A stretch of DNA of 12,947 nucleotides from Rhizobiaceae bacterium (GCA_004299545.1 SCRB01000506.1:1-12947); one strand, 5' to 3'; positions 1 through 7,485 are shown, counted from the first letter of the stretch. Made by a program: numbers and translations. Notes: generated from the sequence alone by a model not told the origin.

Positions 1-106
1 ATCTTGAGGGTGGACCCAATCGAATCCTGATTCCTTCCTAAGAGTCGAGTCCCATTTTCAGAATTTGTTCCCTAATTGTTCATTTCCTAAAAACTGGGAC
101 GTCAAA

Positions 107-841
107 GTGATCCTTTTCCCCGCCATCGACCTGAAGGACGGTCAATGCGTGCGCCTGAAACTCGGCGACATGGCGGAAGCCACGGTCTACAATCCTGACC
201 CGGCGGCGCAGGCGAAGGCCTTCGAGGAAGAAGGCTTCGAATGGCTGCATGTGGTGGACCTGAACGGCGCCTTTGCCGGTAAAAGCGTCAACGGCGCCGC
301 GGTCGAGGCCATCTTGAAAGCGACCAAGAATCCCGTTCAGCTTGGCGGCGGCATCCGCACGCTCGCCCATATCGAGGCCTGGCTGGAGAAAGGGCTGGCG
401 CGCGTGATCCTCGGCACCGTCGCCGTCCGCGATCCCGATCTGGTGAAAACGGCGAGCCGCGCCTTTCCGGGCAGGATCGCGGTCGGCATTGATGCCAGGC
501 GTGGCAGGGTCGCGGTCGAGGGCTGGGCAGAAAGCTCGGAATTGCGAGCCGAGGAACTGGCGAAACGCTTCGAAGGCGCCGGGGTCGCGGCCATCGTCTA
601 TACCGATATCGACCGCGACGGCGTCCTTTCGGGCATCAACTGGGAGGCAACGATCACGCTTGCCGAAGCTGTCTCGATCCCTGTCATCGCTTCGGGCGGG
701 CTGGCGTCGATGGCCGATATCGAGCGCATGATGCTATCCGATGCGCAAAAACTCGAAGGTGCGATTTCCGGCCGCGCGCTCTATGACGGCAGGATCGACG
801 CCAAAAAGGCGCTGGCGCTGTTGAAGAGGGGCGCATGCTGA
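107..841 (+). CDS. hisA: HisA, ProFAR isomerase (histidine biosynthesis)
   Basis: Phosphoribosylformimino-5-aminoimidazole carboxamide ribotide isomerase, a cytoplasmic (beta/alpha)8 enzyme that performs the fourth step of histidine synthesis and feeds HisF. The product is 244 aa, the usual length. Asp8 in the opening AIDLKDG stretch and Asp129 in GIDAR match the two catalytic aspartates of the family; phosphate-binding glycine turns are visible at LGGGIR (79-84) and in the later IASGG segment. I start at GTG 107, which gives the conserved N-terminus (V/M)[11 protein letters not shown], with a GGGA Shine-Dalgarno-like stretch at 96-99. A TTG at 65 is in frame but would add 14 unconserved residues. 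The gene overlaps hisF by 7 bp, which suggests translational coupling. Identity is secure; the start is very likely. Confidence 0.97.
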   Translation: MILFPAIDLKDGQCVRLKLGDMAEATVYNPDPAAQAKAFEEEGFEWLHVVDLNGAFAGKSVNGAAVEAILKATKNPVQLGGGIRTLAHIEAWLEKGLARVILGTVAVRDPDLVKTASRAFPGRIAVGIDARRGRVAVEGWAESSELRAEELAKRFEGAGVAAIVYTDIDRDGVLSGINWEATITLAEAVSIPVIASGGLASMADIERMMLSDAQKLEGAISGRALYDGRIDAKKALALLKRGAC

Positions 842-1626
842 AAGTTCGCATCATTCCCTGCCTCGACGTCAAGGACGGCCGCGTCGTCAAGGGCGTCAAT
901 TTCGTCGATCTCGTCGATGCCGGCGATCCTGTCGAGGCAGCGAAGGCCTATGACGCCGCCGGCGCCGACGAGCTCTGCTTCCTCGACATCACCGCTTCCT
1001 CGGACAATCGCGAGACGATCTTCGAGGTTGTCGCGCGGACGGCCGAGCAATGTTTCATGCCGCTCACCGTCGGTGGCGGCGTGCGGCAGGTTTCCGATAT
1101 CCGCAAGCTGCTTCTGGCCGGCGCCGACAAGGTCTCGATCAACACGGCGGCGGTGGCGAATCCGGATTTCGTCGCGGAAGCGGCCGACAAGTTCGGCGAC
1201 CAGTGCATCGTCGTGGCGATCGACGCGCGCAAGGTTTCCGGTGATGGCGAGGCGGAACGCTGGGAGATCTTCACCCATGGCGGCCGCCGCGCCACGGGTA
1301 TCGACGCCGTCGAGTTCGCCAGGAAAGTCGTTTCCCTCGGAGCCGGCGAGATTCTTCTGACTTCGATGGACCGTGACGGCACCAAGGCCGGCTATGACCT
1401 TTCCCTCACGCGCACGATAGCCGATGCCGTGCCCGTTCCCGTCATCGCGTCGGGCGGGGTCGGCACGCTCGATCATCTCGTCCGAGGCGTCAAGGAAGGC
1501 CATGCCGCAGCCGTCCTGGCGGCGTCCATCTTCCATTTCGGCACCTATTCGATCGCCGAAGCGAAGGCCTGTATGGCGAAGGCCGGCTTGCCCATGCGAC
1601 TCGACACCGTTCCTTCGTCAGGCTAA
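835..1626 (+). CDS. hisF: HisF, imidazole glycerol phosphate synthase cyclase subunit
   Basis: Cyclase subunit of imidazole glycerol phosphate synthase. It uses ammonia supplied by the HisH glutaminase to convert PRFAR to imidazole glycerol phosphate and AICAR. The product is 263 aa, close to the family norm. Asp11 (PCLDVKDG) and Asp130 (VAIDAR) fall exactly at the catalytic aspartate positions known for Thermotoga HisF. The VGGGVR (79-84) and VIASGGVG phosphate-binding loops are present. The ATG lies inside the end of hisA, so translation is probably coupled. The partner hisH is not in the window; in rhizobia it usually lies just upstream of hisA. hisE follows 3 bp after the stop. Confidence 0.98.
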   Translation: MLKVRIIPCLDVKDGRVVKGVNFVDLVDAGDPVEAAKAYDAAGADELCFLDITASSDNRETIFEVVARTAEQCFMPLTVGGGVRQVSDIRKLLLAGADKVSINTAAVANPDFVAEAADKFGDQCIVVAIDARKVSGDGEAERWEIFTHGGRRATGIDAVEFARKVVSLGAGEILLTSMDRDGTKAGYDLSLTRTIADAVPVPVIASGGVGTLDHLVRGVKEGHAAAVLAASIFHFGTYSIAEAKACMAKAGLPMRLDTVPSSG

Positions 1627-1629
1627 GCG

Positions 1630-1956
1630 ATGGGCATGGCAGAGCTTACGCTATCCGACCTGGAAGCAATTATCGCGCGGCGCGCCCGCTCGGGAGACGA
1701 GAATTCGTGGACGGCGAAGCTCTACGCCGCGGGAATGGAGAAAGCCGCCAAGAAACTCGGCGAGGAAGCGGTGGAGACGGTCATCGCCGCGCTCGGTTCC
1801 GACAGGCGGGCGCTGGTTTCGGAAAGCGCCGACCTCCTCTATCATTGGCTGGTCGTGCTGGGCATAGCGGGCGTGCCGCTTTCCGATATATTGGAGGAAT
1901 TGTCCCGACGGACCGCCCAATCGGGCATAGCGGAGAAGGCCAGCCGAAAGGATTGA
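1630..1956 (+). CDS. hisE: HisE, phosphoribosyl-ATP pyrophosphohydrolase
   Basis: Hydrolyses phosphoribosyl-ATP to phosphoribosyl-AMP, the second step of histidine synthesis. It is a short all-alpha protein of the MazG-like NTP pyrophosphohydrolase fold. The 108-aa product has the family hallmarks: [23 protein letters not shown] with its metal-binding glutamates, and ESADLLYHW, in which Glu and Asp complete the site. Here HisE is a stand-alone protein, not fused to HisI as in enterics, which is the normal alphaproteobacterial arrangement. ATG 1630 and ATG 1636 are both possible starts (108 or 106 aa). An AGG at about 1622 fits 1630 slightly better. It sits between hisF (3 bp) and coaA (27 bp) in one operon. 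Confidence 0.96.
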   Translation: MGMAELTLSDLEAIIARRARSGDENSWTAKLYAAGMEKAAKKLGEEAVETVIAALGSDRRALVSESADLLYHWLVVLGIAGVPLSDILEELSRRTAQSGIAEKASRKD

Positions 1957-1983
1957 CCCCTCCTTCCATGATGAGAGTGCTCG

Positions 1984-2943
1984 ATGGATCAGCTTGCGCC
2001 CGAGGAAAAATATTCTCCCTACCGGGTCTTCTCCTCCGAGGAATGGGCGGCCTTTCGCGCCGACACGCCGCTGACGCTCACGGGGGAGGAAATCCAGCGC
2101 CTGCGCTCGCTCAACGACCCGATCGATCTCGAAGAGGTCAAGCGCATCTATCTTTCCCTTTCGCGCCTGCTTTCGGCGCATGTCGAGGCAAGCCAGCTTC
2201 TGTTCCGGCAGCGCCAGGTTTTCTTCAGCAACGACCAGTCGGTCAAGACACCCTTCATCATCGGCATCGCCGGTTCGGTCGCTGTCGGTAAATCGACCAC
2301 GGCAAGGGTGCTGAAGGAGCTTCTGGCGCGCTGGCCGTCGAGTCCCAAGGTCGATCTGATCACAACCGACGGCTTCCTTTTGAGGAACGAGATCCTGCGG
2401 CGGGAAAACCTGATGGAGCGCAAGGGTTTTCCAGAAAGCTACGACGTCGGCGCGCTTTTGCGCTTCCTTTCGGCGATCAAGGCGGGGATGCGCAATGTCC
2501 GCGCGCCGCTTTATTCGCACCTTACCTATGACGTGCTGCCGGGGGAATTCGCCACCATCGACCGCCCGGATATCCTCATCTTCGAGGGCATCAATGTTCT
2601 CCAGACCCGCGACCTGCCGCGCGACGGGCGTGCAGTCCCCGTCGTCTCGGACTTCTTCGACTTTTCCATCTATATCGACGCGGAGGAGCAGATGATCCAG
2701 AAATGGTATATCGACCGCTTCATGCGGCTGCGCGAGACGGCCTTCCGCAGCCCCGAGAACTTCTTCCACCGCTATTCCCAGCTTTCCGACGAAGCCGCGC
2801 TGGCCATCGCCGAAGGGCTCTGGTCGAACATCAATCTGAAGAATTTGCGCGAGAACATATTGCCGACGCGTCCCCGCGCGGACCTCATCCTGCGCAAGGG
2901 CGCAAACCATCTGGTCGAAGTGGTGGCGCTGAGGAAGATCTGA
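1984..2943 (+). CDS. coaA: Type I pantothenate kinase
   Basis: Phosphorylates pantothenate with ATP, the first and usually rate-limiting step of coenzyme A synthesis, in the cytoplasm. The 319-aa length is typical of prokaryotic type I (CoaA) kinases. The P-loop GSVAVGKS occupies residues 97-104, followed by VDLITTDGF (about 123-131) and, further on, the conserved RKGFPESYD and PLYSHLTYD segments that form the pantothenate site. In Hyphomicrobiales coaA commonly follows hisE, and that order is kept here with a 27-bp gap, so it is probably cotranscribed with the his genes. The Shine-Dalgarno sequence is weak (GAGAG upstream of the ATG). The stop is only 9 bp from the stop of the convergent ribokinase gene. 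Confidence 0.97.
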   Translation: MDQLAPEEKYSPYRVFSSEEWAAFRADTPLTLTGEEIQRLRSLNDPIDLEEVKRIYLSLSRLLSAHVEASQLLFRQRQVFFSNDQSVKTPFIIGIAGSVAVGKSTTARVLKELLARWPSSPKVDLITTDGFLLRNEILRRENLMERKGFPESYDVGALLRFLSAIKAGMRNVRAPLYSHLTYDVLPGEFATIDRPDILIFEGINVLQTRDLPRDGRAVPVVSDFFDFSIYIDAEEQMIQKWYIDRFMRLRETAFRSPENFFHRYSQLSDEAALAIAEGLWSNINLKNLRENILPTRPRADLILRKGANHLVEVVALRKI

Positions 2944-2952
2944 GGCGCCGCT

Positions 2953-3879
2953 TCATCTTCCGAGCAGCTTTTCGACTTCCTCGAGTGTCGGCATGGACGG
3001 CGCGGTTCCCGGCCGCGTGACCGAAATGCCGGCGACGGCGCAGCCGAAGCGGACGGCCTCGACCGGATCCAAACCGCGCGCCAGCGCGGTGGCGAAGCCT
3101 CCGTTGAAGGCGTCGCCCGCGCCGGTCGTCTCCACGACGGGGCCTGCTTTCACCGCTGGAACGAGTTCCGAACGGCCCGGCGCATGATAGAGCGCGCCCG
3201 CTTCGCCGAGCGTGATGACCGCCGCACCGGCGCCTTTCCGGAGAAGCATGTCGGCGGCGTGGCGCGCGTCGTCGACAGAGCCGACGGGAAGCCCGGTCAG
3301 ACCTTCAGCTTCAGATTCGTTCGGCGTGACATAATCGCAGAGCCCGAAGACACGCTCCTCGAGCGGCGCGGCGGGCGCCGGGTTGAGGATGGTCGTCACC
3401 CCCGCTTCCCGCGCGATTTCGAGCCCGCGGATCGCGGCGGGGAGCGGTTGTTCCAGTTGCGTCATGAACACGCCCGCGGACCGGATGAGGCCGGCATTGG
3501 CGTCCATGTCGGCTGCCGAAATGTTGGCGGCGGCGCCCGGACTGATGATGATGGCGTTATTGCCGGTCGCCTCCTCGATGAAGATATAGGCGGCGCCCGT
3601 ATAGCTCCCGGGGTCGCTCGTGACGACCGGCTTGACCCCCGCTTCCCTCCATGTCGCCTCGGCGATCTCCGCGAAGGCGTCCCGGCCGAGCCGGGTGATG
3701 AAGGAGACGTCAGCCCCGAGTCGGCCGGCCGCGACCGACTGATTGGAGCCCTTGCCGCCAGGGCCAAGCTTGAAGCTGTTGCCGAGGATGGTTTCGCCGA
3801 GTTTCGGCTGGCGGGCGGCGCGGTAGGCCGTGTCGGCGACGAAGACGCCGAGAATGACGATCGGTCTGTTGACGGTCAT
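2953..3879 (-). CDS. rbsK: Ribokinase-family (PfkB) carbohydrate kinase
   Basis: ATP-dependent sugar kinase of the PfkB/ribokinase family, 308 aa, which is the size of E. coli RbsK. Signature 1 is GGKGSNQSVAAGR at 41-53. Signature 2 is ETTGAGDAFNGG at 250-261, with the anion hole GAGD and catalytic Asp256. Asp16, Lys43, Asn46 and Glu143 match ribose contacts of E. coli ribokinase by position. However, the residue equivalent to Asn14 is Val (GVFVAD at 11-16), so the true substrate may be another pentose, ketose or nucleoside-derived sugar. It is the last gene of the leftward operon, 37 bp after the FucU-like gene, with a GGAAG site before the ATG. The family is certain; ribose as the substrate is only a guess. 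Confidence 0.9.
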   Translation of the reverse strand: MTVNRPIVILGVFVADTAYRAARQPKLGETILGNSFKLGPGGKGSNQSVAAGRLGADVSFITRLGRDAFAEIAEATWREAGVKPVVTSDPGSYTGAAYIFIEEATGNNAIIISPGAAANISAADMDANAGLIRSAGVFMTQLEQPLPAAIRGLEIAREAGVTTILNPAPAAPLEERVFGLCDYVTPNESEAEGLTGLPVGSVDDARHAADMLLRKGAGAAVITLGEAGALYHAPGRSELVPAVKAGPVVETTGAGDAFNGGFATALARGLDPVEAVRFGCAVAGISVTRPGTAPSMPTLEEVEKLLGR

Positions 3880-3916
3880 GAGAATGCTTCCGGATCTGGA
3901 TCAGGCGCCATTGGGA

Positions 3917-4369
3917 TCAGGCTTCTGGCGGGACGACGCCCTTGGAGAAGGAAAAGCAGCCGTAAAACCGGCGCTCGCCGGTCTGGACGACGCAATAGGC
4001 GCTCTTCGCATGTTCGTAGAAGGCGAAACGCTCGATCGACGCCATCGGCAGGCTTTTTCCCTCCGCGGCATCGATCGCCTTCTGGACTTCCTGCTGCACC
4101 GGCGGGATTTCGTTCGGCGCATCGACGATCTCCATGCGCGCCGCAGCATCGTCGATGAAACTGTCGAGCGGCATGACCGACAGGATCGCCGCCACAGCCT
4201 CCGCCGCCGTCACATTGTCGATGCGCAGCAGGCGCCCGAGGCGCGTCTGCCGGGCGATCGCATCGGAGGGGAAATTGGCGTCCGCAACGATGAGCCGGTC
4301 GCCATGCCCCATCGCCCTCAGGGCATAAAGGACGTCGGCGTTCAACAGCGGGCTTATACCCTTCAGCAT
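3917..4369 (-). CDS. fucU: RbsD/FucU-family sugar mutarotase, FucU-like
   Basis: A 150-aa protein of the RbsD/FucU family, which interconverts sugar anomers so that the kinase or isomerase downstream receives the right form. It resembles the L-fucose mutarotase branch more than RbsD: it begins MLKGISPLLN, has MGHGD with His22, Asp30 in VADANFP, then RFAFYEHA (114-121) and TGERRFYG (130-137), which correspond well to E. coli FucU. I start at ATG 4369, which has a strong GAGG site nine bases upstream; an in-frame upstream extension to 4471 would run into the ATPase gene and is not conserved. It sits between the ATPase gene (34 bp) and the ribokinase gene (37 bp). The family is clear; the fucose assignment is inferred from sequence resemblance and may not be the physiological sugar. 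Confidence 0.88.
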   Translation of the reverse strand: MLKGISPLLNADVLYALRAMGHGDRLIVADANFPSDAIARQTRLGRLLRIDNVTAAEAVAAILSVMPLDSFIDDAAARMEIVDAPNEIPPVQQEVQKAIDAAEGKSLPMASIERFAFYEHAKSAYCVVQTGERRFYGCFSFSKGVVPPEA

Positions 4370-4403
4370 TCGGTTTCCTCCCTCGCGGTCAGCGGTCAGT
4401 ATC

Positions 4404-5465
4404 TCAGCGTTCGAGCCTTTCGCCGGTCTCTCCGTCGAAAAGATGGATTTGGCTCGGATCCGGCCGGACATGCACGCGCTGGCCCGGCGTCAGATGATGG
4501 CGCTCGCGGAAGACCGCCACGAGATTTTCCGCCCCCGTTTTGAGGAAGACCATCATCTCCGAACCGGTCGGCTCGATCACCGTCACTTCGGCTGGCACGC
4601 CGTCATCCGCCAGATCGAGATGTTCCGGCCGCACGCCGTAGACCACCGGCCGCCCCTCGGGCAGTCCGATCTCCGCGACCGGCAGTTTCACGTCTCCCGT
4701 CACGACGGAGGCCCCGCCGTTCAGGTGCACCGTCCCGCGCATGAGGTTCATGGCGGGCGAGCCGATGAAACCGGCGACGAAGAGGTTCTTCGGCCGGTCA
4801 TAGAGTTCGAGCGGAGAACCGATCTGCTCGATGCCGCCCGCCTGCATGACGACGATCTTGTCGGCCATCGTCATAGCCTCGATCTGGTCATGCGTGACGA
4901 AAACCGTCGTCGTCTTCAACCGCTGGTGCAATTGCTTGATTTCGGTGCGCATCTGCACGCGCAACTTGGCGTCGAGATTCGACAGCGGTTCGTCGAACAG
5001 GAACACCTGCGGCTCGCGCACAATGGCGCGGCCCATCGCGACGCGCTGGCGCTGGCCGCCGGAAAGCTGGCGCGGATAGCGTTTCAGATAGGGCGTCAGG
5101 CCGAGGATTTCGGCTGCCGCCTTCTGCCGCTCGGCGATCGTCGCCGGGGCGATGCCCCTCAGCTTGAGCGAGAAGGCCATGTTCTCCGCCACCGTCATAT
5201 GCGGGTAGAGCGCGTAGCTCTGGAACACCATGGCGATGTCGCGCTTGGCCGGCGGCAGGTTGTTGACGATGGTGCGCCCGATGGCGATGATCCCGTCGGA
5301 GACGTTCTCCAGGCCGGCGATCATCCTGAGCAGCGTCGACTTGCCGCAGCCGGAAGGGCCGACGAGAACGACGAATTGGCCGTCCTCGATCTCGACGTCG
5401 ACGCCGTGGATGACCTCGACAGGGCCGAAAGCCTTACGGACGCCTCGAACCGTAACCTTCGCCAT
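4404..5465 (-). CDS. ABC transporter ATP-binding protein, MalK/UgpC type
   Basis: ATPase subunit of a CUT1-type sugar importer, 353 aa. Walker A is GPSGCGKS at 36-43, the Q-loop Gln is residue 82, the signature LSGGQ is at 134-138, Walker B ends with Asp158-Glu159, and the H-loop His is residue 192. The C-terminal third (about 235-353) is the OB-fold/TOBE regulatory domain, including YGVRPEHL, typical of MalK/UgpC ATPases that serve CUT1 permeases. I start at ATG 5465, with AGAGG just upstream; the frame stays open upstream to 5684, but that stretch is the divergent promoter region and is not conserved. The binding protein and permeases it must serve are encoded divergently at 5753-9777. It is the first gene of the leftward operon. 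Confidence 0.95.
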   Translation of the reverse strand: MAKVTVRGVRKAFGPVEVIHGVDVEIEDGQFVVLVGPSGCGKSTLLRMIAGLENVSDGIIAIGRTIVNNLPPAKRDIAMVFQSYALYPHMTVAENMAFSLKLRGIAPATIAERQKAAAEILGLTPYLKRYPRQLSGGQRQRVAMGRAIVREPQVFLFDEPLSNLDAKLRVQMRTEIKQLHQRLKTTTVFVTHDQIEAMTMADKIVVMQAGGIEQIGSPLELYDRPKNLFVAGFIGSPAMNLMRGTVHLNGGASVVTGDVKLPVAEIGLPEGRPVVYGVRPEHLDLADDGVPAEVTVIEPTGSEMMVFLKTGAENLVAVFRERHHLTPGQRVHVRPDPSQIHLFDGETGERLER

Positions 5466-5542
5466 AGCACCTCTCGCCGCGAACAATCTCCGGACCGGCA
5501 TGAGTAGACGACGCGGTTGCGCCTGTCCACTGTCCGCACGCC

Positions 5543-5557
5543 GGCGGTAAATCCGCC
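5543..5557. promoter_or_regulatory. Inverted repeat next to the -35 box, possible operator
   Basis: GGCGG-TAAAT-CCGCC is a perfect 5-bp inverted repeat with a 5-bp centre. It lies two bases upstream of the proposed -35 box, where a repressor or activator could act on the rightward operon. A partial copy of the half-site, GGCGGAT, recurs at 5592-5598 around the expected transcription start. The link to a regulator is inference. Confidence 0.35.
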
Positions 5558-5559
5558 AG

Positions 5560-5587
5560 TTGACTTCGCCGGGCCAAGAAACATACT
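5560..5587 (+). promoter_or_regulatory. Candidate sigma70-type promoter for the binding protein-permease operon
   Basis: TTGACT at 5560-5565 and CATACT at 5582-5587 are separated by 16 bp. Transcription would begin near 5594 and leave a leader of about 160 nt before the GTG at 5753. The match is good by eye, but it is not tested and the window has no RNA data. Confidence 0.4.
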
Positions 5588-5595
5588 GCTTGGCG

Positions 5596-5612
5596 GATCG
5601 CAGCAGGCGATC
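5596..5612. promoter_or_regulatory. Inverted repeat at the expected transcription start
   Basis: GATCGC-AGCAG-GCGATC is a perfect 6-bp inverted repeat immediately downstream of the candidate -10 box. Its position would suit repressor binding. It does not look like a canonical LacI-family operator, and the regulator is unknown. Confidence 0.35.
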
Positions 5613-5680
5613 GTCAGGAGGGCCGTGACCGTCAAGAAAGCGCGGCATCAAGATACCCAGCATGGATAATGCGGGCCGAG

Positions 5681-5711
5681 GCATGAGCCCGAGACGAGCA
5701 GCGGCTCATGC
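5681..5711 (+). promoter_or_regulatory. Leader hairpin upstream of the binding-protein gene
   Basis: The arms GCATGAGCC (5681-5689) and GGCTCATGC (5703-5711) are perfectly complementary over 9 bp around a 13-base loop. The structure ends 29 bases before the GGAGG ribosome-binding site. It could be an mRNA leader hairpin affecting stability or translation, or a DNA operator. There is no T-run, so it is not a classical terminator. Confidence 0.4.
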
Positions 5712-5752
5712 GGCGACGACCCTAATCTTCATCACATTCGGGAGGATCGGCA

Positions 5753-7444
5753 GTGAAAATCGAAACCTATGAACAGATCATGCGGGCGCAGCTGAGTCGG
5801 CGCCGGCTCCTGCAAGGCGCGGCGATGACCGGCGCGGCCGCCGCGCTCGGCACCGCTGGAGGGCTCGGCGGTTTCGCCAGTCCCGCCCATGCCCAGGCGA
5901 GCGGCCTGTCGGATGCGGAAAAGGCCCTGCGCAAGCAGATCCTGCAGATTCCGGGCGTCGGCAAGGGATCGCCGACCGATGCCGACTACCGCAAGGTCGG
6001 CGAATTGTGTCTCGCGCCAACCAAGGCGGCGATCAAAGAGGGCGAATTCAAGGGCGTCGAACTGACCTTCATGGGCCTCAACAACCAGAATACGCATGAT
6101 TTTCTGTTCCGCGGATTCCTGCATTCGTGGGAGGAATATACCGGCGCCAAGATCAACTGGATCGATCTCGCCCAGGCCGACTACAACGCCCGGCTCCAGC
6201 AGGCGATCTCGACCGGCACGATCGATTGGGACATGCTCGAAATGGGCGCGCCGTTCGAGGGCGACGTCTGCGGCCGCGGGCTGACCTCGGAGATGCCCGA
6301 CTGGGTCAAGAAGATGATCGATACCGAGGACTACGTGAACTATCTGAAGCCGCCGGTCGGCACATGGGACGGCAAGCTCTATCGCGTCTCGATCGATGGC
6401 GACTGCCACAACTTCAATTACCGGACGGACTATTTTTCCGACAAGGATCTCGCCAAGGCGTGGAAGGATGCGGGCCACAAGGGCGAATGGGGCCTGCCGA
6501 AGACGTGGCAGGAGGTCCAGGAAGTCACCAAGTTCCTCAAGGGCAAGACGATCGGCGGCCAGCCGGCATGGGGCTACCTCGATCCGCCGAAGCCATGGGG
6601 CGGTTTCGGCTTCTACTTCCTCGCCAGCCGCACGACGGCTTATGCGAAATATCCGGGTGAAGCGGCCTGGCTCTTCGATCCCGACACCATGAAACCGAGG
6701 GTCAACAACCCCGCCTTCGTGCGCGCCATCCAGGACGTCGTCGATGCGCTGCCCTATGAGCCGCCAAACCAGATCAATGCCGATCCCAACGAGACGGGCT
6801 TTGCCGAATTCCTCGGAGGCACCGGCTCGATGGTCGTGTGGTGGGGCGATGTCGGCGCCGCCGCCAAGACCAGCGATACGTCGGTCGTCGGCGACGTCTG
6901 CGGCTTCTCCATCCTTCCCGGTTCCGACGATGTCTATAATTCGAAGACCGGCAAGTGGGAAAAGCCGTCGAGCGGTCCGAACTACGCACCGAACCTCGCC
7001 TATCTCGGCTGGGGCATCTATGTGATGAAGAAGGTCGACAGCGACGACAAGAAGCACAAGGCGGCGTGGAGCGCCGCCGCGCATCTCGGCGGCAAGGATC
7101 TGGCGCTGTGGACGTCGGCCTATCCGTCGGGCTTCCAATGCTACCGCAACAGCCAGCACGATATCGACGAATGGGTCGAGGCTGGCTACGACCGCGGCTA
7201 CATCACGTCCTACCTCGACTCGCAGTTCAACTCCTACAATCACCCGAACGCAGCGATCGAGCCCCGTATCCCCGGCATCTTCCAGTATTACAGCCTGGCG
7301 GAAGACGAACTGGCGAAGGTTTTTGCCGGTCAGGAAAAGCCGCAGGAGGGCGCCGACAAGATCGCGGCGGCGTGGGAGAAGCTGACGGACCAGCTTGGCC
7401 GTGAACAGCAGATCAAGTTCTACAAGGCCGCGCTCGGCAAGTAA
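5753..7444 (+). CDS. Tat-exported ABC transporter solute-binding protein
   Basis: Periplasmic solute-binding protein of a sugar-type ABC importer, 563 aa, clearly longer than the 400-450 aa common for CUT1 binding proteins. The N-terminus carries a twin-arginine signal: SRRRLLQG at 15-22, an alanine/glycine-rich stretch, then a likely cleavage site after AHA at 45-47. The mature part has features common in family 1 extracellular binding proteins, such as long aromatic-rich segments (WDMLEMGAPFEG; GSMVVWWGDVG). The start is GTG 5753, with an excellent GGAGG at 5741-5745. It is the first gene of the rightward operon, followed after 256 bp by two permease genes. The ligand is unknown; a kinase and mutarotase in the divergent operon point to a monosaccharide or polyol-like compound. 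The role is confident, the substrate is not. Confidence 0.92.
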   Translation: MKIETYEQIMRAQLSRRRLLQGAAMTGAAAALGTAGGLGGFASPAHAQASGLSDAEKALRKQILQIPGVGKGSPTDADYRKVGELCLAPTKAAIKEGEFKGVELTFMGLNNQNTHDFLFRGFLHSWEEYTGAKINWIDLAQADYNARLQQAISTGTIDWDMLEMGAPFEGDVCGRGLTSEMPDWVKKMIDTEDYVNYLKPPVGTWDGKLYRVSIDGDCHNFNYRTDYFSDKDLAKAWKDAGHKGEWGLPKTWQEVQEVTKFLKGKTIGGQPAWGYLDPPKPWGGFGFYFLASRTTAYAKYPGEAAWLFDPDTMKPRVNNPAFVRAIQDVVDALPYEPPNQINADPNETGFAEFLGGTGSMVVWWGDVGAAAKTSDTSVVGDVCGFSILPGSDDVYNSKTGKWEKPSSGPNYAPNLAYLGWGIYVMKKVDSDDKKHKAAWSAAAHLGGKDLALWTSAYPSGFQCYRNSQHDIDEWVEAGYDRGYITSYLDSQFNSYNHPNAAIEPRIPGIFQYYSLAEDELAKVFAGQEKPQEGADKIAAAWEKLTDQLGREQQIKFYKAALGK

Positions 7445-7457
7445 GCGGGATGATTGT

Positions 7458-7485
7458 CCCCTCCCCCGCGAATGTGGGGGAGGGG
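7458..7485 (+). repeat. GC-rich hairpin after the binding-protein gene
   Basis: CCCCTCCCCC (7458-7467) pairs perfectly with GGGGGAGGGG (7476-7485) around the 8-base loop GCGAATGT; the flanking T7457-A7486 adds an eleventh pair. No T-run follows. Similar CCCTCCCCC/GGGGGAGGG palindromes are, from memory, dispersed intergenic repeats in Hyphomicrobiales. Its place 13 bases after the stop fits an mRNA 3'-end stabiliser that raises binding-protein expression over the permeases, as REP elements do between malE and malF in E. coli. That function is inferred. Confidence 0.6.

Larger units (their letters stand above)
5466..5752. promoter_or_regulatory. Divergent control region of the sugar cassette
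   Basis: This 287-bp gap separates the ATPase-mutarotase-kinase operon (leftward) from the binding protein-permease operon (rightward) and must hold both promoters. It contains the best rightward promoter candidate (5560-5587), three inverted repeats (5543-5557, 5596-5612, 5681-5711) and Shine-Dalgarno sites for both flanking genes (GGAGG at 5741-5745 for the + gene; AGAGG before 5465 for the - gene). For leftward transcription I see only a weak pair, TGGACA (complement of 5524-5529) and TCTACT (complement of 5503-5508), with a short 15-bp spacer. No regulator gene is in the window. Confidence 0.6.

Noticed and set aside
65..106. TTG start for hisA adding 14 residues
   Set aside because: The added residues are not family-like; GTG 107 gives the conserved HisA N-terminus and the usual 244-aa length.
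781..1536. 251-codon minus-strand frame opposite hisF, and a 419-codon one at 1651-2910 opposite hisE/coaA
   Set aside because: Both lie entirely opposite conserved core enzymes and show no family motifs.
3184..4158. 324-codon plus-strand frame opposite the ribokinase and mutarotase genes
   Set aside because: It spans two clear minus-strand genes and is arginine-rich without motifs; it is a compositional shadow.
5503..5529. Leftward promoter for the ATPase operon (TGGACA/TCTACT)
   Set aside because: The spacer is only 15 bp and both boxes are weak; it is mentioned in the control-region entry but not called.
5466..5684. N-terminal extension of the ABC ATPase to 5684
   Set aside because: The first 73 codons have no ABC-domain similarity and occupy the divergent promoter region; ATG 5465 has a good AGAGG site.
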